Origin: Flavobacterium sp. TR2
GTDB lineage: Bacteria > Bacteroidota > Bacteroidia > Flavobacteriales > Flavobacteriaceae
Reading direction: 5' to 3'
DNA length: 64,000 nucleotides
Assembly (NCBI RefSeq): GCF_025252405.1
Contig: NZ_CP104307.1
Coordinates: 2,914,001-2,978,000 of the forward strand
Below, in pieces: positions 24,592-32,901 of this stretch (its first letter is position 1; each line of letters starts with the position of its first letter). Below the pieces are notes generated by a model that was given only the letters and a program-made list of their open reading frames with translations, did no database searches and was not told where the DNA came from. A program made the position numbers and the translations under genes.

Positions 24592-25563
24592 CTATGCCAA
24601 AGCTAGTTCAATTGCGTTTGTAAATAAATCTTCCAAAGAAATTCCAGCTGCTTTTGCTTGCTGCGGAATCAAACTTTCGGTTGTTAAACCTGGAATGGTA
24701 TTCATTTCAAGCATATGCGGTTCGCCATTTACAATGATGAATTCGCTTCTTGAAAAACCTTTCATTTTTAAAACTTCGTACGCGCGTTTTGCAGTTTCTG
24801 ACACTTTTTTAGTCAGTTCGTCAGAGATTCTTGCTGGCGTGATTTCTTGCGATTTTCCTTCGTATTTCGCCTCATAATCAAAGAAATCATTTTCTGATAC
24901 AATTTCTGTGATTGGAAGAACTTTAATCTCGCCTTTGTAATTGATAACTCCCACAGAAACTTCTGTTCCGTCAAGGAAGCTTTCAATAATGATTTCGTTA
25001 TCTTCTTTGTATGCCACTTCAATTGCAATTGGCAATTCAGCTTCGGTTTTCACTTTTGAGATTCCGAAACTAGAACCTGCTTTATTTGGCTTAACGAAAC
25101 AAGGTAAACCTACTTTTTTTACAATTTCCTCAGTATTAATTACATCACCTTTGTTTAGGTAATAAGAAACGGCTGTTTTGATTCCGTAAGGTTTTAAAAC
25201 AGATAATAAGTCTCTTTTGTTGAATGTAAGAGCCGATTGGTAATAATCGCAAGAAGATTGCGGCATTCCAATCAATTCGAAATACGCCTGCATTAATCCG
25301 TCCTCTCCCGGAGTTCCGTGAATTGCATTGAAAACACAGTCAAAAGTAATTTTCTGACCGTTTACTGTAACTGAAAAATCATTTCTATCAATTGGAAATT
25401 CGGCTTCATTTTCGTCTACATAGACCCATTTTTCTTTGAAAATGTGAATACGGAATCCGTTGTATTTTGTTTTGTCAAGATATTGATACACGACATTTCC
25501 GCTGATTAAAGATATTTTGTATTCGCTGGAATAGCCGCCCATGATGATGGCAATGTTTTTCAT
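24592..25563 (-). CDS. ddl: D-alanine--D-alanine ligase
   Basis: A 323-aa ATP-grasp ligase joining two D-alanines for peptidoglycan precursors. The start is MKNIAIIMGGYSSEYKISL (25563); the open frame runs 24 codons further upstream into repeat DNA. Motifs seen are AIHGTPGEDG, the ATP-grasp core FVKPNKAGSSFGISKV, and the metal-site C-terminus MLEMNTIPGLTTESLIPQ. Length is typical. Confidence 0.96.
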   Translation of the reverse strand: MKNIAIIMGGYSSEYKISLISGNVVYQYLDKTKYNGFRIHIFKEKWVYVDENEAEFPIDRNDFSVTVNGQKITFDCVFNAIHGTPGEDGLMQAYFELIGMPQSSCDYYQSALTFNKRDLLSVLKPYGIKTAVSYYLNKGDVINTEEIVKKVGLPCFVKPNKAGSSFGISKVKTEAELPIAIEVAYKEDNEIIIESFLDGTEVSVGVINYKGEIKVLPITEIVSENDFFDYEAKYEGKSQEITPARISDELTKKVSETAKRAYEVLKMKGFSRSEFIIVNGEPHMLEMNTIPGLTTESLIPQQAKAAGISLEDLFTNAIELALA

Positions 25564-25608
25564 CGATTTTTTGCTTTTTTGTTTAATCGTTAATTTGTTT
25601 AATTGGTT

Positions 25609-25643
25609 TTCGCCACGAATTGCACGAATTCCCACTAATTTTT
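25609..25643. repeat. GCCACGAATTGCACGAATT half-copy
   Basis: TTCGCCACGAATTGCACGAA then TTCCCACTAATT, matching the left arm of the inverted repeat at 20925-20989. The right arm is missing. Confidence 0.65.
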
Positions 25644-25655
25644 TATTTTGTTCTT

Positions 25656-25728
25656 TGTCAGACTGAACGAAGTCGAAGTCGCGCGTGCTGAATCACTTTG
25701 TATGACTTCGACTTTGCTCAGCCTGACA
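25656..25728. repeat. Inverted repeat GACGAAGTCGAAGTC-type
   Basis: TGTCAGACTGAACGAAGTCG plus AAGTC (25656-25680) pairs with GACTTCGACTTTGCTCAGCC plus TGACA (25704-25728), 22 or more of 25 bases. A single copy of the right arm is at 24512-24530. Confidence 0.75.
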
Positions 25729-25764
25729 ATATTGTCGTTATTTAAATAAAAACAAAATCTTCTT

Positions 25765-25882
25765 TAGAACCTGAGTGCCCTAGCCCTGATAGAAGCGGCA
25801 TCTCCCGATTTAGAAAAACAAGGCTTTTTAGCCGTAGTTTTTGTTAATTGGGAATACAGCGGATAGCAGGAAACAGCTCCTG
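25765..25882. repeat. Structured element with CCCTAGCCCTGATAGAAGCGG core
   Basis: The left part has GAGTGCCCTAGCCCTGATAG and AAGCGGCATC, the right part GCGGATAGCAGGAAACAGCT. Between them TCCCGATTTAGAAAAAC and GTTTTTGTTAATTGGGA form a long imperfect hairpin with GGC/GCC at its tip. From memory this pattern of two conserved ends around a variable hairpin is frequent between Flavobacterium genes. It may be a structured RNA upstream of the PASTA gene or a mobile repeat. Confidence 0.65.
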
Positions 25883-25970
25883 AAATTTGAAATCGAGAAT
25901 TTTAAAAATTCCAAATTCCAAAGTTCTTTGTTTTAAACAAAATTATCATTTTTTTTGAAACGAAATACTT

Positions 25971-25978
25971 TATCTTTG
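25971..25978 (+). promoter_or_regulatory. -7 box (TATCTTTG) of the PASTA-rluD unit
   Basis: TATCTTTG lies 20 bases before the ATG of the PASTA gene. A TTG at 25955 is the nearest upstream match, but at short spacing. Confidence 0.6.
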
Positions 25979-25998
25979 TCGCTATTAAAAATAAATTT

Positions 25999-26619
25999 AT
26001 GAGTTTACGTCAGTATTTAACAAGCCGAGTTTTTTTCTTGCAATTGCTTGCGGCCGCAGCTATTATTGCGGTTATTGGTTATTTATTTATGCATTGGTTA
26101 ACTTTTACGACTGATCACGGACACGAAATTGCAGTGCCGAATTTGTCTAAGCTGACTGAGGAACAAGTGGAAAACAAATTGGACGAATTGGATTTGGATT
26201 ACGTTCTATTGGATAGTGTTGATTACAGAAGTGAATACCCAAAATATAGTGTTGTTGAGCAGGATCCGCTTCCTGGGACAATGGTAAAAGTGGGCAGAAA
26301 AATTTATATCAAGATTAATGCTTCTGGTTTTTCTTCTGTAAAAATTCCAGATTTGATCGAAAAAACATATCGTGAGGCTGTGCCAACACTTAAAGCGTTA
26401 GGTCTTGAGCCAGGAACGATTACGTATATTCCGAACCTTGGAAAAGATATGGTTTTAGAAATGCGTTATAAAGGAAGAAACTTAAAAGTTGGAGACCGTG
26501 TGCTTAAAGCTTCTAAAATTGATTTGGTTTTAGGTGACGGAAAAGCAAGTTATGTAGATGAAAGCCAGGCAACAGACAGTACTGCGGTGCCTGCAGAAAC
26601 CCCAAGTGATGAACAATAA
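25999..26619 (+). CDS. PASTA domain membrane protein
   Basis: A 206-aa protein with a single transmembrane helix (about 13-33) and two PASTA repeats outside the cytoplasm: VPNLSKLTEEQVENKLDELD ending in EQDPLPGTMVKVGRKIYIKI, and IPDLIEKTYREAVPTLKALG onward. PASTA domains bind peptidoglycan or muropeptides. There is no kinase or penicillin-binding domain attached. A Ser/Thr/Glu-rich tail closes the protein. It overlaps rluD by 11 bases, so the two are translationally coupled. Confidence 0.9.
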   Translation: MSLRQYLTSRVFFLQLLAAAAIIAVIGYLFMHWLTFTTDHGHEIAVPNLSKLTEEQVENKLDELDLDYVLLDSVDYRSEYPKYSVVEQDPLPGTMVKVGRKIYIKINASGFSSVKIPDLIEKTYREAVPTLKALGLEPGTITYIPNLGKDMVLEMRYKGRNLKVGDRVLKASKIDLVLGDGKASYVDESQATDSTAVPAETPSDEQ

Positions 26620-27652
26620 TATTGAAGAAAATTTAGATCTGGAAGACGAATTATTTGAGCACTACAGATTTGAAGTCCCAAAAGGTCAGGCGTTTTTGCG
26701 TATTGACAAATATTTGATGTATTTGATTCCGAATGCCACGCGAAATAAGATTCAGAACGCGGCAACTAACGGAAACATTTTTGTGAATGATATTCCAGTA
26801 AAATCAAATTACAAAGTAAAACCTTTTGATGTGATAACAGTTATGCTGTCGCATCCTCCATTTGAAAATAGGGTAGATCCAGAAGATATTCCGTTGGATA
26901 TTGTTTATGAGGATGATGCGTTACTGCTTATCAATAAACCGCCGGGATTGGTGGTGCACCCTGGACATGGCAATTATACAGGTACTTTGGTGAATGCTTT
27001 GGCATTTCACTTTGAAAATCTGCCAATGAATAGCAGCGAACGTCCAGGTTTAGTTCATAGAATTGATAAGGATACCTCTGGACTTTTGGTTGTAGCCAAA
27101 ACAGAAGCTGCCATGACGCATTTGGCAAAGCAGTTTGAAGCTAAAACTACCGAACGTGAATATATTGCTCTGGTTTGGGGAAATGTTGCGGCTGACAGCG
27201 GCACAATTGAAGGAAACTTAGCGAGACATTTGAAAGACAGAATGCAGATGGCCGTTTTTGATGATCCGGAAATTGGAAAACCTGCTATTACACATTATAA
27301 AGTTTTGGAGCGTTTTGGTTATGTGACTCTTATCTCTTGTAAATTGGAAACAGGAAGAACACACCAGATTCGCGCGCATATGAAGCATATTGGTCATCCG
27401 TTATTTAATGATGAGCGTTACGGCGGTCATTTGATTTTGAAGGGAACGACTTTTACCAAATACAAACAGTTTATCGAAAATTGTTTTAAAGCTTTGCCAC
27501 GTCAGGCGCTGCACGCGAAAACGCTTGGATTTGTGCATCCGAATACAGGAGAATTAATGCGTTTTGATACAGAATTGCCTCAGGATTTTCAGGATTGTAT
27601 TGAGAAATGGCGTAATTATGTGAAGTCGCATAATACTGAGGATGAAAGTTAA
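26609..27652 (+). CDS. rluD: 23S rRNA pseudouridine synthase, RluD/RluA family
   Basis: A 347-aa RNA-modifying enzyme. I start it at MNNNIEENLD (26609), overlapping the PASTA stop; the frame extends 17 codons upstream without support. An N-terminal S4 RNA-binding domain (QAFLRIDKYLMYLIPNATRN) precedes the catalytic domain with HRIDKDTSGLLVVAK, where the Asp attacks the target uridine, and GRTHQIRAHM. Most similar in layout to RluD, which modifies helix 69 of 23S rRNA; RluC or RluA cannot be excluded. Confidence 0.93.
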   Translation: MNNNIEENLDLEDELFEHYRFEVPKGQAFLRIDKYLMYLIPNATRNKIQNAATNGNIFVNDIPVKSNYKVKPFDVITVMLSHPPFENRVDPEDIPLDIVYEDDALLLINKPPGLVVHPGHGNYTGTLVNALAFHFENLPMNSSERPGLVHRIDKDTSGLLVVAKTEAAMTHLAKQFEAKTTEREYIALVWGNVAADSGTIEGNLARHLKDRMQMAVFDDPEIGKPAITHYKVLERFGYVTLISCKLETGRTHQIRAHMKHIGHPLFNDERYGGHLILKGTTFTKYKQFIENCFKALPRQALHAKTLGFVHPNTGELMRFDTELPQDFQDCIEKWRNYVKSHNTEDES

Positions 27653-27701
27653 TTAGATAATTTGTCAATTAGATAATTAGATAATTCATATACTTATAAA
27701 G

Positions 27702-27725
27702 AAAGCTCCTTTGGGAGCTTTTTTG
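27702..27725 (+). terminator. Intrinsic terminator after rluD
   Basis: Stem AAAGCTCC / GGGAGCTTT with a short loop and a T-run. It follows a TAGATAATT repeat immediately after the rluD stop codon. Confidence 0.85.
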
Positions 27726-27757
27726 TTTTGCAAATTTTATTATTGATTTGGTATTCT

Positions 27758-27830
27758 GTAGAGACGCACCGCAGTGCGTCTCATGTATTGTGGATATCCG
27801 TTGCGAAGACGCACTGCAGCGCGTCTCTAC
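27758..27830. repeat. Paired REP-like palindromes
   Basis: Two copies of the GACGCACTGCAGTGCGTC-type palindrome (27758-27782 and 27805-27830) in opposite orientation. The outer arms GTAGAGACGC / GCGTCTCTAC would close a larger hairpin. Relatives are at 13198 and 39841. Confidence 0.8.
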
Positions 27831-27837
27831 ATGAAAT

Positions 27838-28455
27838 TTATTCTGGAAGATTTTTTATTCTTAAATCTGTTATTTTGATTTCTCCGTTTGTTATAAAACC
27901 TAGCTTTCCTTTTTGGTTTAAGTTGCTTTTTTCAAGAGAGCATTCTAAACTTGTTTTATCGTCAACAGAGAATGATAATTGATTGTTTAAGGCCTTAATT
28001 TTTACAGCGTACCATTTGTTGTTTTCTAATTGCATTGGCTTTCTAAATAAGGTTTTTCCGCCTCTTTTTCCATATGAGTCATCTTTTTTATCATAGACTC
28101 CGTCACCAATTACAATGTTTTGGTCAATTTGATACAAGTAGGTTCTAATATATTTTCCTTTGTCCAAATTGAGCATGATTTCAAATAAAGATGCGTTGGC
28201 CATATTGATTTTCAAATCGATTTCATAATTCTCTGGAAGCTGTTTTTTTGAAACCAAAACGCCCCATGGCGAAAGAGAACCTTTTCCTGTAAGGGTATCA
28301 TTTTTTAGAATCCATTCTTTAGAATTAATCGTCCAATTTGATTTTAGTTCTTTTGATGTACTTAAAGTATATTCTTTTTTTACTGTTGAAATGGTGCCCG
28401 AACACGAAATCAAGATTAGTTGTAAAAGGAGAAATAGTGCAAATTTTGTTTTCAT
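27838..28455 (-). CDS. Lipoprotein, 205 aa, lectin-like fold suspected
   Basis: The signal ends in LILISC, a lipobox Cys near residue 18. The mature part is strand-rich, with SWGVLVSKK-, NWTINSKEWILKNDTLTGKG and KWYAVKIKALNNQLSFSVDD segments resembling DUF1080/concanavalin-like jellyrolls of the 3-keto-disaccharide hydrolase type. Family assignment is tentative. It follows the ABC ATPase gene with no gap, so the two are probably translated from one message. Confidence 0.65.
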   Translation of the reverse strand: MKTKFALFLLLQLILISCSGTISTVKKEYTLSTSKELKSNWTINSKEWILKNDTLTGKGSLSPWGVLVSKKQLPENYEIDLKINMANASLFEIMLNLDKGKYIRTYLYQIDQNIVIGDGVYDKKDDSYGKRGGKTLFRKPMQLENNKWYAVKIKALNNQLSFSVDDKTSLECSLEKSNLNQKGKLGFITNGEIKITDLRIKNLPE

Positions 28456-29697
28456 TTAATTTAATTCTGAATGGTATTTTATTTTTCCAATCGATCCAGT
28501 TTCAGCAGGCAAAAGCTCAAATACAGAAGTAGGAGCCAAGCCTGATTCTATACGGTGTGAAACATATAGGATAGCGACATTGGTTTCTTGCTTTATGGTA
28601 TTGATGAGCTGAATGACTAAATCTACATTTTCGTCATCTAAACCTTCTACGGGTTCATCTAAAATCAATAAAGGCGGATGTTTTAAAACGGCGCGAACAA
28701 TTAATGCGACACGCTGCTGTCCAATAGAAAGATCTATAAAGCGCTTTTTTCTCAGATGAGTCATTTCGATCACTTCAAGCCATTGCGTCACGATATTTTT
28801 CTGATGTGTTGTGGGTTCTGTATACAATCCGATTTGGTCAAAAAATCCTGAGAGAACCATTTGTTCCAATGTGTGGCCTTTTTGAAACAGATCCATCATA
28901 GAAGTGGCGTAGATTCCGATTTGTTTTTTGATATCCCAAACACTTTCTCCCGTTCCTTTTTTTCTTCCAAATAAGAATAAATTCTGCCCAAAACCTTTCG
29001 GATTGTCTCCTGTAATCAAAGATAAAATCGTGCTTTTTCCCGAACCATTGGGACCAACTAACTGCCAGAATTCGCCTTGTTTGATAGTCCAAGAAATGTT
29101 GTTGAGAATCTTTCTCTCTTCATAGCTTACCGAAACATTTTCGAGTCTGATTAATTCGTTTTCAGGAAAAGTATGCGTTTCTGTTGCTTTTGGAATTGCA
29201 GTTGTATTTAATGTTTTAAAATGATTTTCAGCTTTTTTAAATGGATGCAATTCGAATGTATTGTCTTTGATTTGAGCTTTATTTGGCACAAATTCAAGAA
29301 CATCAACGGTACGATTTAAAAGCTGGATAATTGCAACATCATTGGTTAGATCTTTTAACGAATTGGCTAAAACTACTCGTGAAGCCTGATCCAAATGGTC
29401 AAAAGGATTGTCAAAAATAATGTAATCCGGTTTTTGATTGATGCAGTATTTTAAAAACTCTTTTTTGCGTTCGCCAGATGAAAAAGTTCGAAGCTGTCTG
29501 TGCGAATCTGGCGAAGCTTCGACACTGTCATACTGAAATTCTTTTTCTATAAATTTTTCGATTGCCATATCAGAAAACAATATTCCTTTTTGATTGTTAA
29601 AAACAGCCAAATCTCCAGTGGCTTCGCCGTTTAATATGTTTTCTATTAATTTCTTTTTATTTACCTGATTTGATAAAAGTATATCCCAGTGTTGCAT
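28456..29697 (-). CDS. ABC-type ATPase with two cassettes, first one degenerate (ModF-like)
   Basis: A 413-aa soluble protein, started at MQHWDILLSNQ (29697). The N-terminal cassette keeps a signature-like FSSGERKKE and a Walker B-like YIIFDNPFDHLD but has no Walker A P-loop. The C-terminal cassette is complete: VGPNGSGKST, LSIGQQRVAL, LLILDEPVEGLD and the switch His in YVSHR. The overall form resembles ModF/PhrA-type double ATPases with no permease. No membrane partner is adjacent, so the role is unknown. Confidence 0.85.
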   Translation of the reverse strand: MQHWDILLSNQVNKKKLIENILNGEATGDLAVFNNQKGILFSDMAIEKFIEKEFQYDSVEASPDSHRQLRTFSSGERKKEFLKYCINQKPDYIIFDNPFDHLDQASRVVLANSLKDLTNDVAIIQLLNRTVDVLEFVPNKAQIKDNTFELHPFKKAENHFKTLNTTAIPKATETHTFPENELIRLENVSVSYEERKILNNISWTIKQGEFWQLVGPNGSGKSTILSLITGDNPKGFGQNLFLFGRKKGTGESVWDIKKQIGIYATSMMDLFQKGHTLEQMVLSGFFDQIGLYTEPTTHQKNIVTQWLEVIEMTHLRKKRFIDLSIGQQRVALIVRAVLKHPPLLILDEPVEGLDDENVDLVIQLINTIKQETNVAILYVSHRIESGLAPTSVFELLPAETGSIGKIKYHSELN

Positions 29698-29724
29698 TGT
29701 TTTTTTTATTTGTATTATTTTTTT

Positions 29725-29823
29725 AGCCACTAATTACACGAATTTTTACTAATTATAATTGATGAAAAATTTGTGCGAATTCATGAAATTGCTTCGCCTG
29801 TTCGCTATCGCTCGGGTCGTGGC
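29725..29823. repeat. GCCACTAATTACACGAATT repeat with embedded GC-rich segment
   Basis: Starts with AGCCACTAATTACACGAATT, continues through AATTTGTGCGAATTCATGAA and ends in TCGTGGC. It carries an inner GCCTGTTCGCTATCGCTCGG plus GTC segment (29796-29818) that is not in the copy at 20925. Confidence 0.65.
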
Positions 29824-29865
29824 AATGCATTTTTTAATCCTTTTAATCTGTGGCTAAAATATATT

Positions 29866-30714
29866 TTATTCTGTTTTTTGTGTTGCCATTTCGCGATCGT
29901 TTCTTGACCATTCGCTCCACGAACCCGCATATAATTTTGGAATCGGAAGTCCGGCGTAATCCATCGCTAATAGCGTGTGACAGGCTGTTACTCCAGAACC
30001 GCAATGGACGATTGTATTTTCTGGTTTTATATCTTTTAGAACAGCTTTATACTTTTCAGCTAATTCATTGGCTGGTTTAAAGAATCCGTTTTCATCCAGA
30101 TTTTCTGTAAGCGGAACATTGATAGCTCCTGGAATATGTCCTGCGATTAAATCCAGAGGTTCTATCAAACCATCATATCTGTTTTTATCGCGAACATCGA
30201 TTACAATATTCTGATCGTTTTTTCGGGCTTTTTCGACTTCTTCAATATCGGCTAAAGGCAGTTTCCATTCTTGAGAAGGATAAGCTGTTTTTTCAAAAGT
30301 TTCAATTCCTGCTTCGGTAGGAAAACCTGCTTGAATTGCTGATTGATAGCCTCCGTTTAAAACTTGAATTTTTTCATGCCCAACTGCACGAATCATCCAC
30401 CAGAATCTAGCGGCGAAATTGGAGCCGTTTTTATCATCGTAAACAACAACATGATCTGAAGGTGAAATTCCTAATGAAGAAAGTGTTTTCGAAAAATCTT
30501 CGGAAGAAGGCAACGGGTGTCTTCCGCCATTTGCTGGATTATCAGGAACTGCAGCCAGATCACGATTTAAATCGGCAAAACGCGCGCCTTTTAGATGTTC
30601 TTTTTGATAATTTTCAAACGTGTTTGCGCCAGCTCTAGCATCAATTAAGACAATTGAATCTTGAAGCTTTAGTAATTCCCCAACGTTTATAATAGATGTA
30701 AGTGTAGCAGACAT
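29866..30714 (-). CDS. Sulfurtransferase, tandem rhodanese (3-mercaptopyruvate type)
   Basis: A 282-aa cytoplasmic protein with two rhodanese domains. The active loop is in the C-terminal one, HCGSGVTAC near residues 238-246, and CGSGVTA is the loop typical of 3-mercaptopyruvate sulfurtransferases rather than thiosulfate enzymes. The N-terminal domain (ARFADLNRDL, HPLPSSEDF, YDDKNGSNFAARFWWMIR) matches the SseA pattern. It transfers sulfur to thiol or cyanide acceptors. Confidence 0.92.
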   Translation of the reverse strand: MSATLTSIINVGELLKLQDSIVLIDARAGANTFENYQKEHLKGARFADLNRDLAAVPDNPANGGRHPLPSSEDFSKTLSSLGISPSDHVVVYDDKNGSNFAARFWWMIRAVGHEKIQVLNGGYQSAIQAGFPTEAGIETFEKTAYPSQEWKLPLADIEEVEKARKNDQNIVIDVRDKNRYDGLIEPLDLIAGHIPGAINVPLTENLDENGFFKPANELAEKYKAVLKDIKPENTIVHCGSGVTACHTLLAMDYAGLPIPKLYAGSWSEWSRNDREMATQKTE

Positions 30715-30748
30715 ATCACGGTCTTTTTTTATGATTTATTTAAATGGA

Positions 30749-31546
30749 TTAATCAGCAAATGCCTGACTGTAAAAAACTAAAAATGTATTATTTGTTTTA
30801 TCATATCGAAGACATTCCCAATTGTTGTACACAGAACTTGTCGAAATGCAAAGGGTATTTTCTAAATTTGTTTTGGAACTTTTTTCTGAAAAACACCCGT
30901 CTTTCAATAAAAAATCTTCGTCTTTTGAGATGTCCGTAATTTTTACAGGGGGCGTTTCCAGATAGTATTGGGGATTTATTGTAATAGCGTCTTCATTTGC
31001 AATTAAATGTTCTTCGGCAAACTGATAGTCAAGCGTTCCAAAAGAATAACTGTTGCAATCGGCATTTTCTAAACCGTTTTTGACTTTCAGATCTTTATAA
31101 AGTTCAGCGTATGTGTTTGCTATTGCATTAAACAGTAAAATTTTAGTTCTGTTGTTTTTTGTGTCATAAACTATAAAAATATAATCTTCACTGTTTTTCT
31201 CAAATATACTGCCTTTTGCAAAAGAAAGCAATTGGTAATCAGTGTGTTCTTTGAAAAATTGGTTTTGTTTTTCATTGAGTTTTGCCGTTAGTTTAGCACT
31301 GATATTTGAAAAAAGTTTTTTGTCAGAAAGCTGTTTTAAATTTTCTCTTGTATTAAGAATTCTGTCTGTAAATTTAGGGTTGTCAAAAACAGAAATCTGA
31401 TAATGAATGGTGTCAGTATTATCAATTTTAGTGGTTTTGATGCTTTCGTGTACCGTTTCCTTTTTAGTGTTAGTTTTCTCTTGCTGTTTTGTGTTGCATG
31501 AAAATAAAACTAGAGAAAGAAGAACGAAAGCTATTTTGATTTTCAT
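30749..31546 (-). CDS. Lipoprotein, 265 aa, unknown
   Basis: The signal MKIKIAFVLLSLVLFSCNTK gives a lipobox Cys at 17, followed by a Lys/Thr-rich linker. I recognise no domain in the mature part. It lies between the sulfurtransferase and ThuA genes in a collinear minus-strand run, with gaps of 34 and 43 bases. Confidence 0.7.
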   Translation of the reverse strand: MKIKIAFVLLSLVLFSCNTKQQEKTNTKKETVHESIKTTKIDNTDTIHYQISVFDNPKFTDRILNTRENLKQLSDKKLFSNISAKLTAKLNEKQNQFFKEHTDYQLLSFAKGSIFEKNSEDYIFIVYDTKNNRTKILLFNAIANTYAELYKDLKVKNGLENADCNSYSFGTLDYQFAEEHLIANEDAITINPQYYLETPPVKITDISKDEDFLLKDGCFSEKSSKTNLENTLCISTSSVYNNWECLRYDKTNNTFLVFYSQAFAD

Positions 31547-31589
31547 AAAAGAAGTAATGGTTTAAAAGATTTTGTTTATTTTATGTAAT

Positions 31590-32447
31590 TTATTTTTTCT
31601 TAGAATTGCCAAGCCATAGCAAAGCATTCAAAATTAGCTGACTCTGTGTTTTGTTTTCAAAAGTATACGATAAGGTTTTGTTTGTTCCGCTTTCATAATC
31701 AATATCATTATGTCCCATATTTATGTATGCCATTTTGTATTTTTTATTGGTCCAGACAACGGGGTAGTAGCCGCTATGCCAGATTTCATGGGCTTTTGGG
31801 CCAGTTCCTAACGGAAAACTCGATTCGTCTATCGCTAGCAAAATCTCAATATCTGGATTTTTGGTCAAGTCGTTAAACCACCTGTACCATTCATTTGGAG
31901 CAGAGGAGAAGGTTTTAGGCAGATTTTTGGTCACAGGATGCAGATTTTCTACTCTCAAAACTGCCGAAGTCGGTCTCCAAGTATTGCTGCCGTATTCGCC
32001 AGAACCTAAAAAAGTATTGTGATACCAGTTCCAGTCTTGCGGATATGTCGAATTGTTTAGTGCAAATGCCGAGAAATGAAACCCAATAAAACCGCCTCCG
32101 TTTTCCATATATTTCTGGAAAGTTTCACGCTGTTCTTTTTTTTCAGGACGCGTATCTAGAAATAGAACAATCTGATATTTGGATAAAAACTTAGCGTTTA
32201 AATTATCCCAATTGCTAGTTGAATCATACTGAAAATGATTTTCTTCTGCCAATTTCGGAAAGTATTTATTGGCTTCATGCACAAAACTGATATGCGCCTG
32301 ATCGTTTTTTGCTGTGTAAAAAGCAATCACTTTAAATTTTGGATTTTCTTTTTTCTTTTGCGAAAAGACAGAAAAAGAAAGAATTAAAAAGAAAAATAAG
32401 ATGCTTCTGTTAAAAATGGTTTGGTGGTTTTGGTTAAAAATAGTCAT
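31590..32447 (-). CDS. ThuA-domain protein, secreted
   Basis: A 285-aa protein with an N-terminal signal segment (SILFFFLILSFSVFSQ, preceded by about 14 extra residues) and a ThuA-like glutamine-amidotransferase fold. Visible pieces are KVIAFYTAKNDQAHISFV, IVLFLDTRPEK, ENGGGFIGFHFSAF and PVVWTNKKYKMAYINMGHND. ThuA proteins occur in trehalose and sugar-derivative metabolism, mostly without proven activity. It follows the DUF1398 gene by 14 bases. Confidence 0.88.
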   Translation of the reverse strand: MTIFNQNHQTIFNRSILFFFLILSFSVFSQKKKENPKFKVIAFYTAKNDQAHISFVHEANKYFPKLAEENHFQYDSTSNWDNLNAKFLSKYQIVLFLDTRPEKKEQRETFQKYMENGGGFIGFHFSAFALNNSTYPQDWNWYHNTFLGSGEYGSNTWRPTSAVLRVENLHPVTKNLPKTFSSAPNEWYRWFNDLTKNPDIEILLAIDESSFPLGTGPKAHEIWHSGYYPVVWTNKKYKMAYINMGHNDIDYESGTNKTLSYTFENKTQSQLILNALLWLGNSKKK

Positions 32448-32461
32448 GAAGGGCAGAATAA

Positions 32462-32851
32462 TTAAACAGGAATTTTTTCGATTAAAATTTCATGCTCAGA
32501 TTTGTCAAAATAAGTGCAAGTCATTTCAATAATATCCACTCGCCATTTTGCAATGCCGCATTGCGCACAGTGATTGCAGAAAGTCATATAATCGGTTTCT
32601 CCATGCTGATGTTTTACCAAATTTTCGATAAAAAGCTCTTTGTTAGGAAAATCCGCCACTTTAATTTCTGCATATTTTTCTTCTGCAGCCGCTGTGTAAT
32701 TATTTAATCCATAGTAGACAGTGCTTCCGTCATGCACAAAAGTGTCATATCCTTTTACGCCAAGAATTATTAAATCTTGAATATAATTTGGAAAATCTGC
32801 ACCGCTTTTCACTTTTGAATGGGCTTCTTTTATTTGTTCTATTGTAAACAT
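32462..32851 (-). CDS. DUF1398 family protein
   Basis: A 129-aa cytoplasmic protein matching DUF1398: FTIEQIKEAHSKVKSGADFP at the N-terminus, YDTFVHDGSTVYYG, then FCNHCAQCGIAKWRVD with several Cys. Function unknown. It lies 14 bases before thuA and 50 bases after the alpha/beta hydrolase, all on the minus strand. Confidence 0.85.
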   Translation of the reverse strand: MFTIEQIKEAHSKVKSGADFPNYIQDLIILGVKGYDTFVHDGSTVYYGLNNYTAAAEEKYAEIKVADFPNKELFIENLVKHQHGETDYMTFCNHCAQCGIAKWRVDIIEMTCTYFDKSEHEILIEKIPV

Positions 32852-32901
32852 ATTTATAATTTTAGATTGTTGATTTTAAATTTTAGATGTAAAAAGAGTT
32901 T

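Larger units (their letters stand above)
25564..25998. other. Repeat-rich intergenic region between ddl and the PASTA gene
   Basis: 435 bases with no gene. In order it holds a GCCACGAATTGCACGAATT half-copy, an inverted GAAGTCGAAGTC pair, a structured GCCCTAGCCCTGATAGAAGCGG element, and a TATCTTTG promoter box (each listed separately). Confidence 0.7.

Noticed and set aside
25564..25998. Possible tRNA or riboswitch
   Set aside because: No cloverleaf or known aptamer core could be recognised; the structure fits dispersed repeats better.
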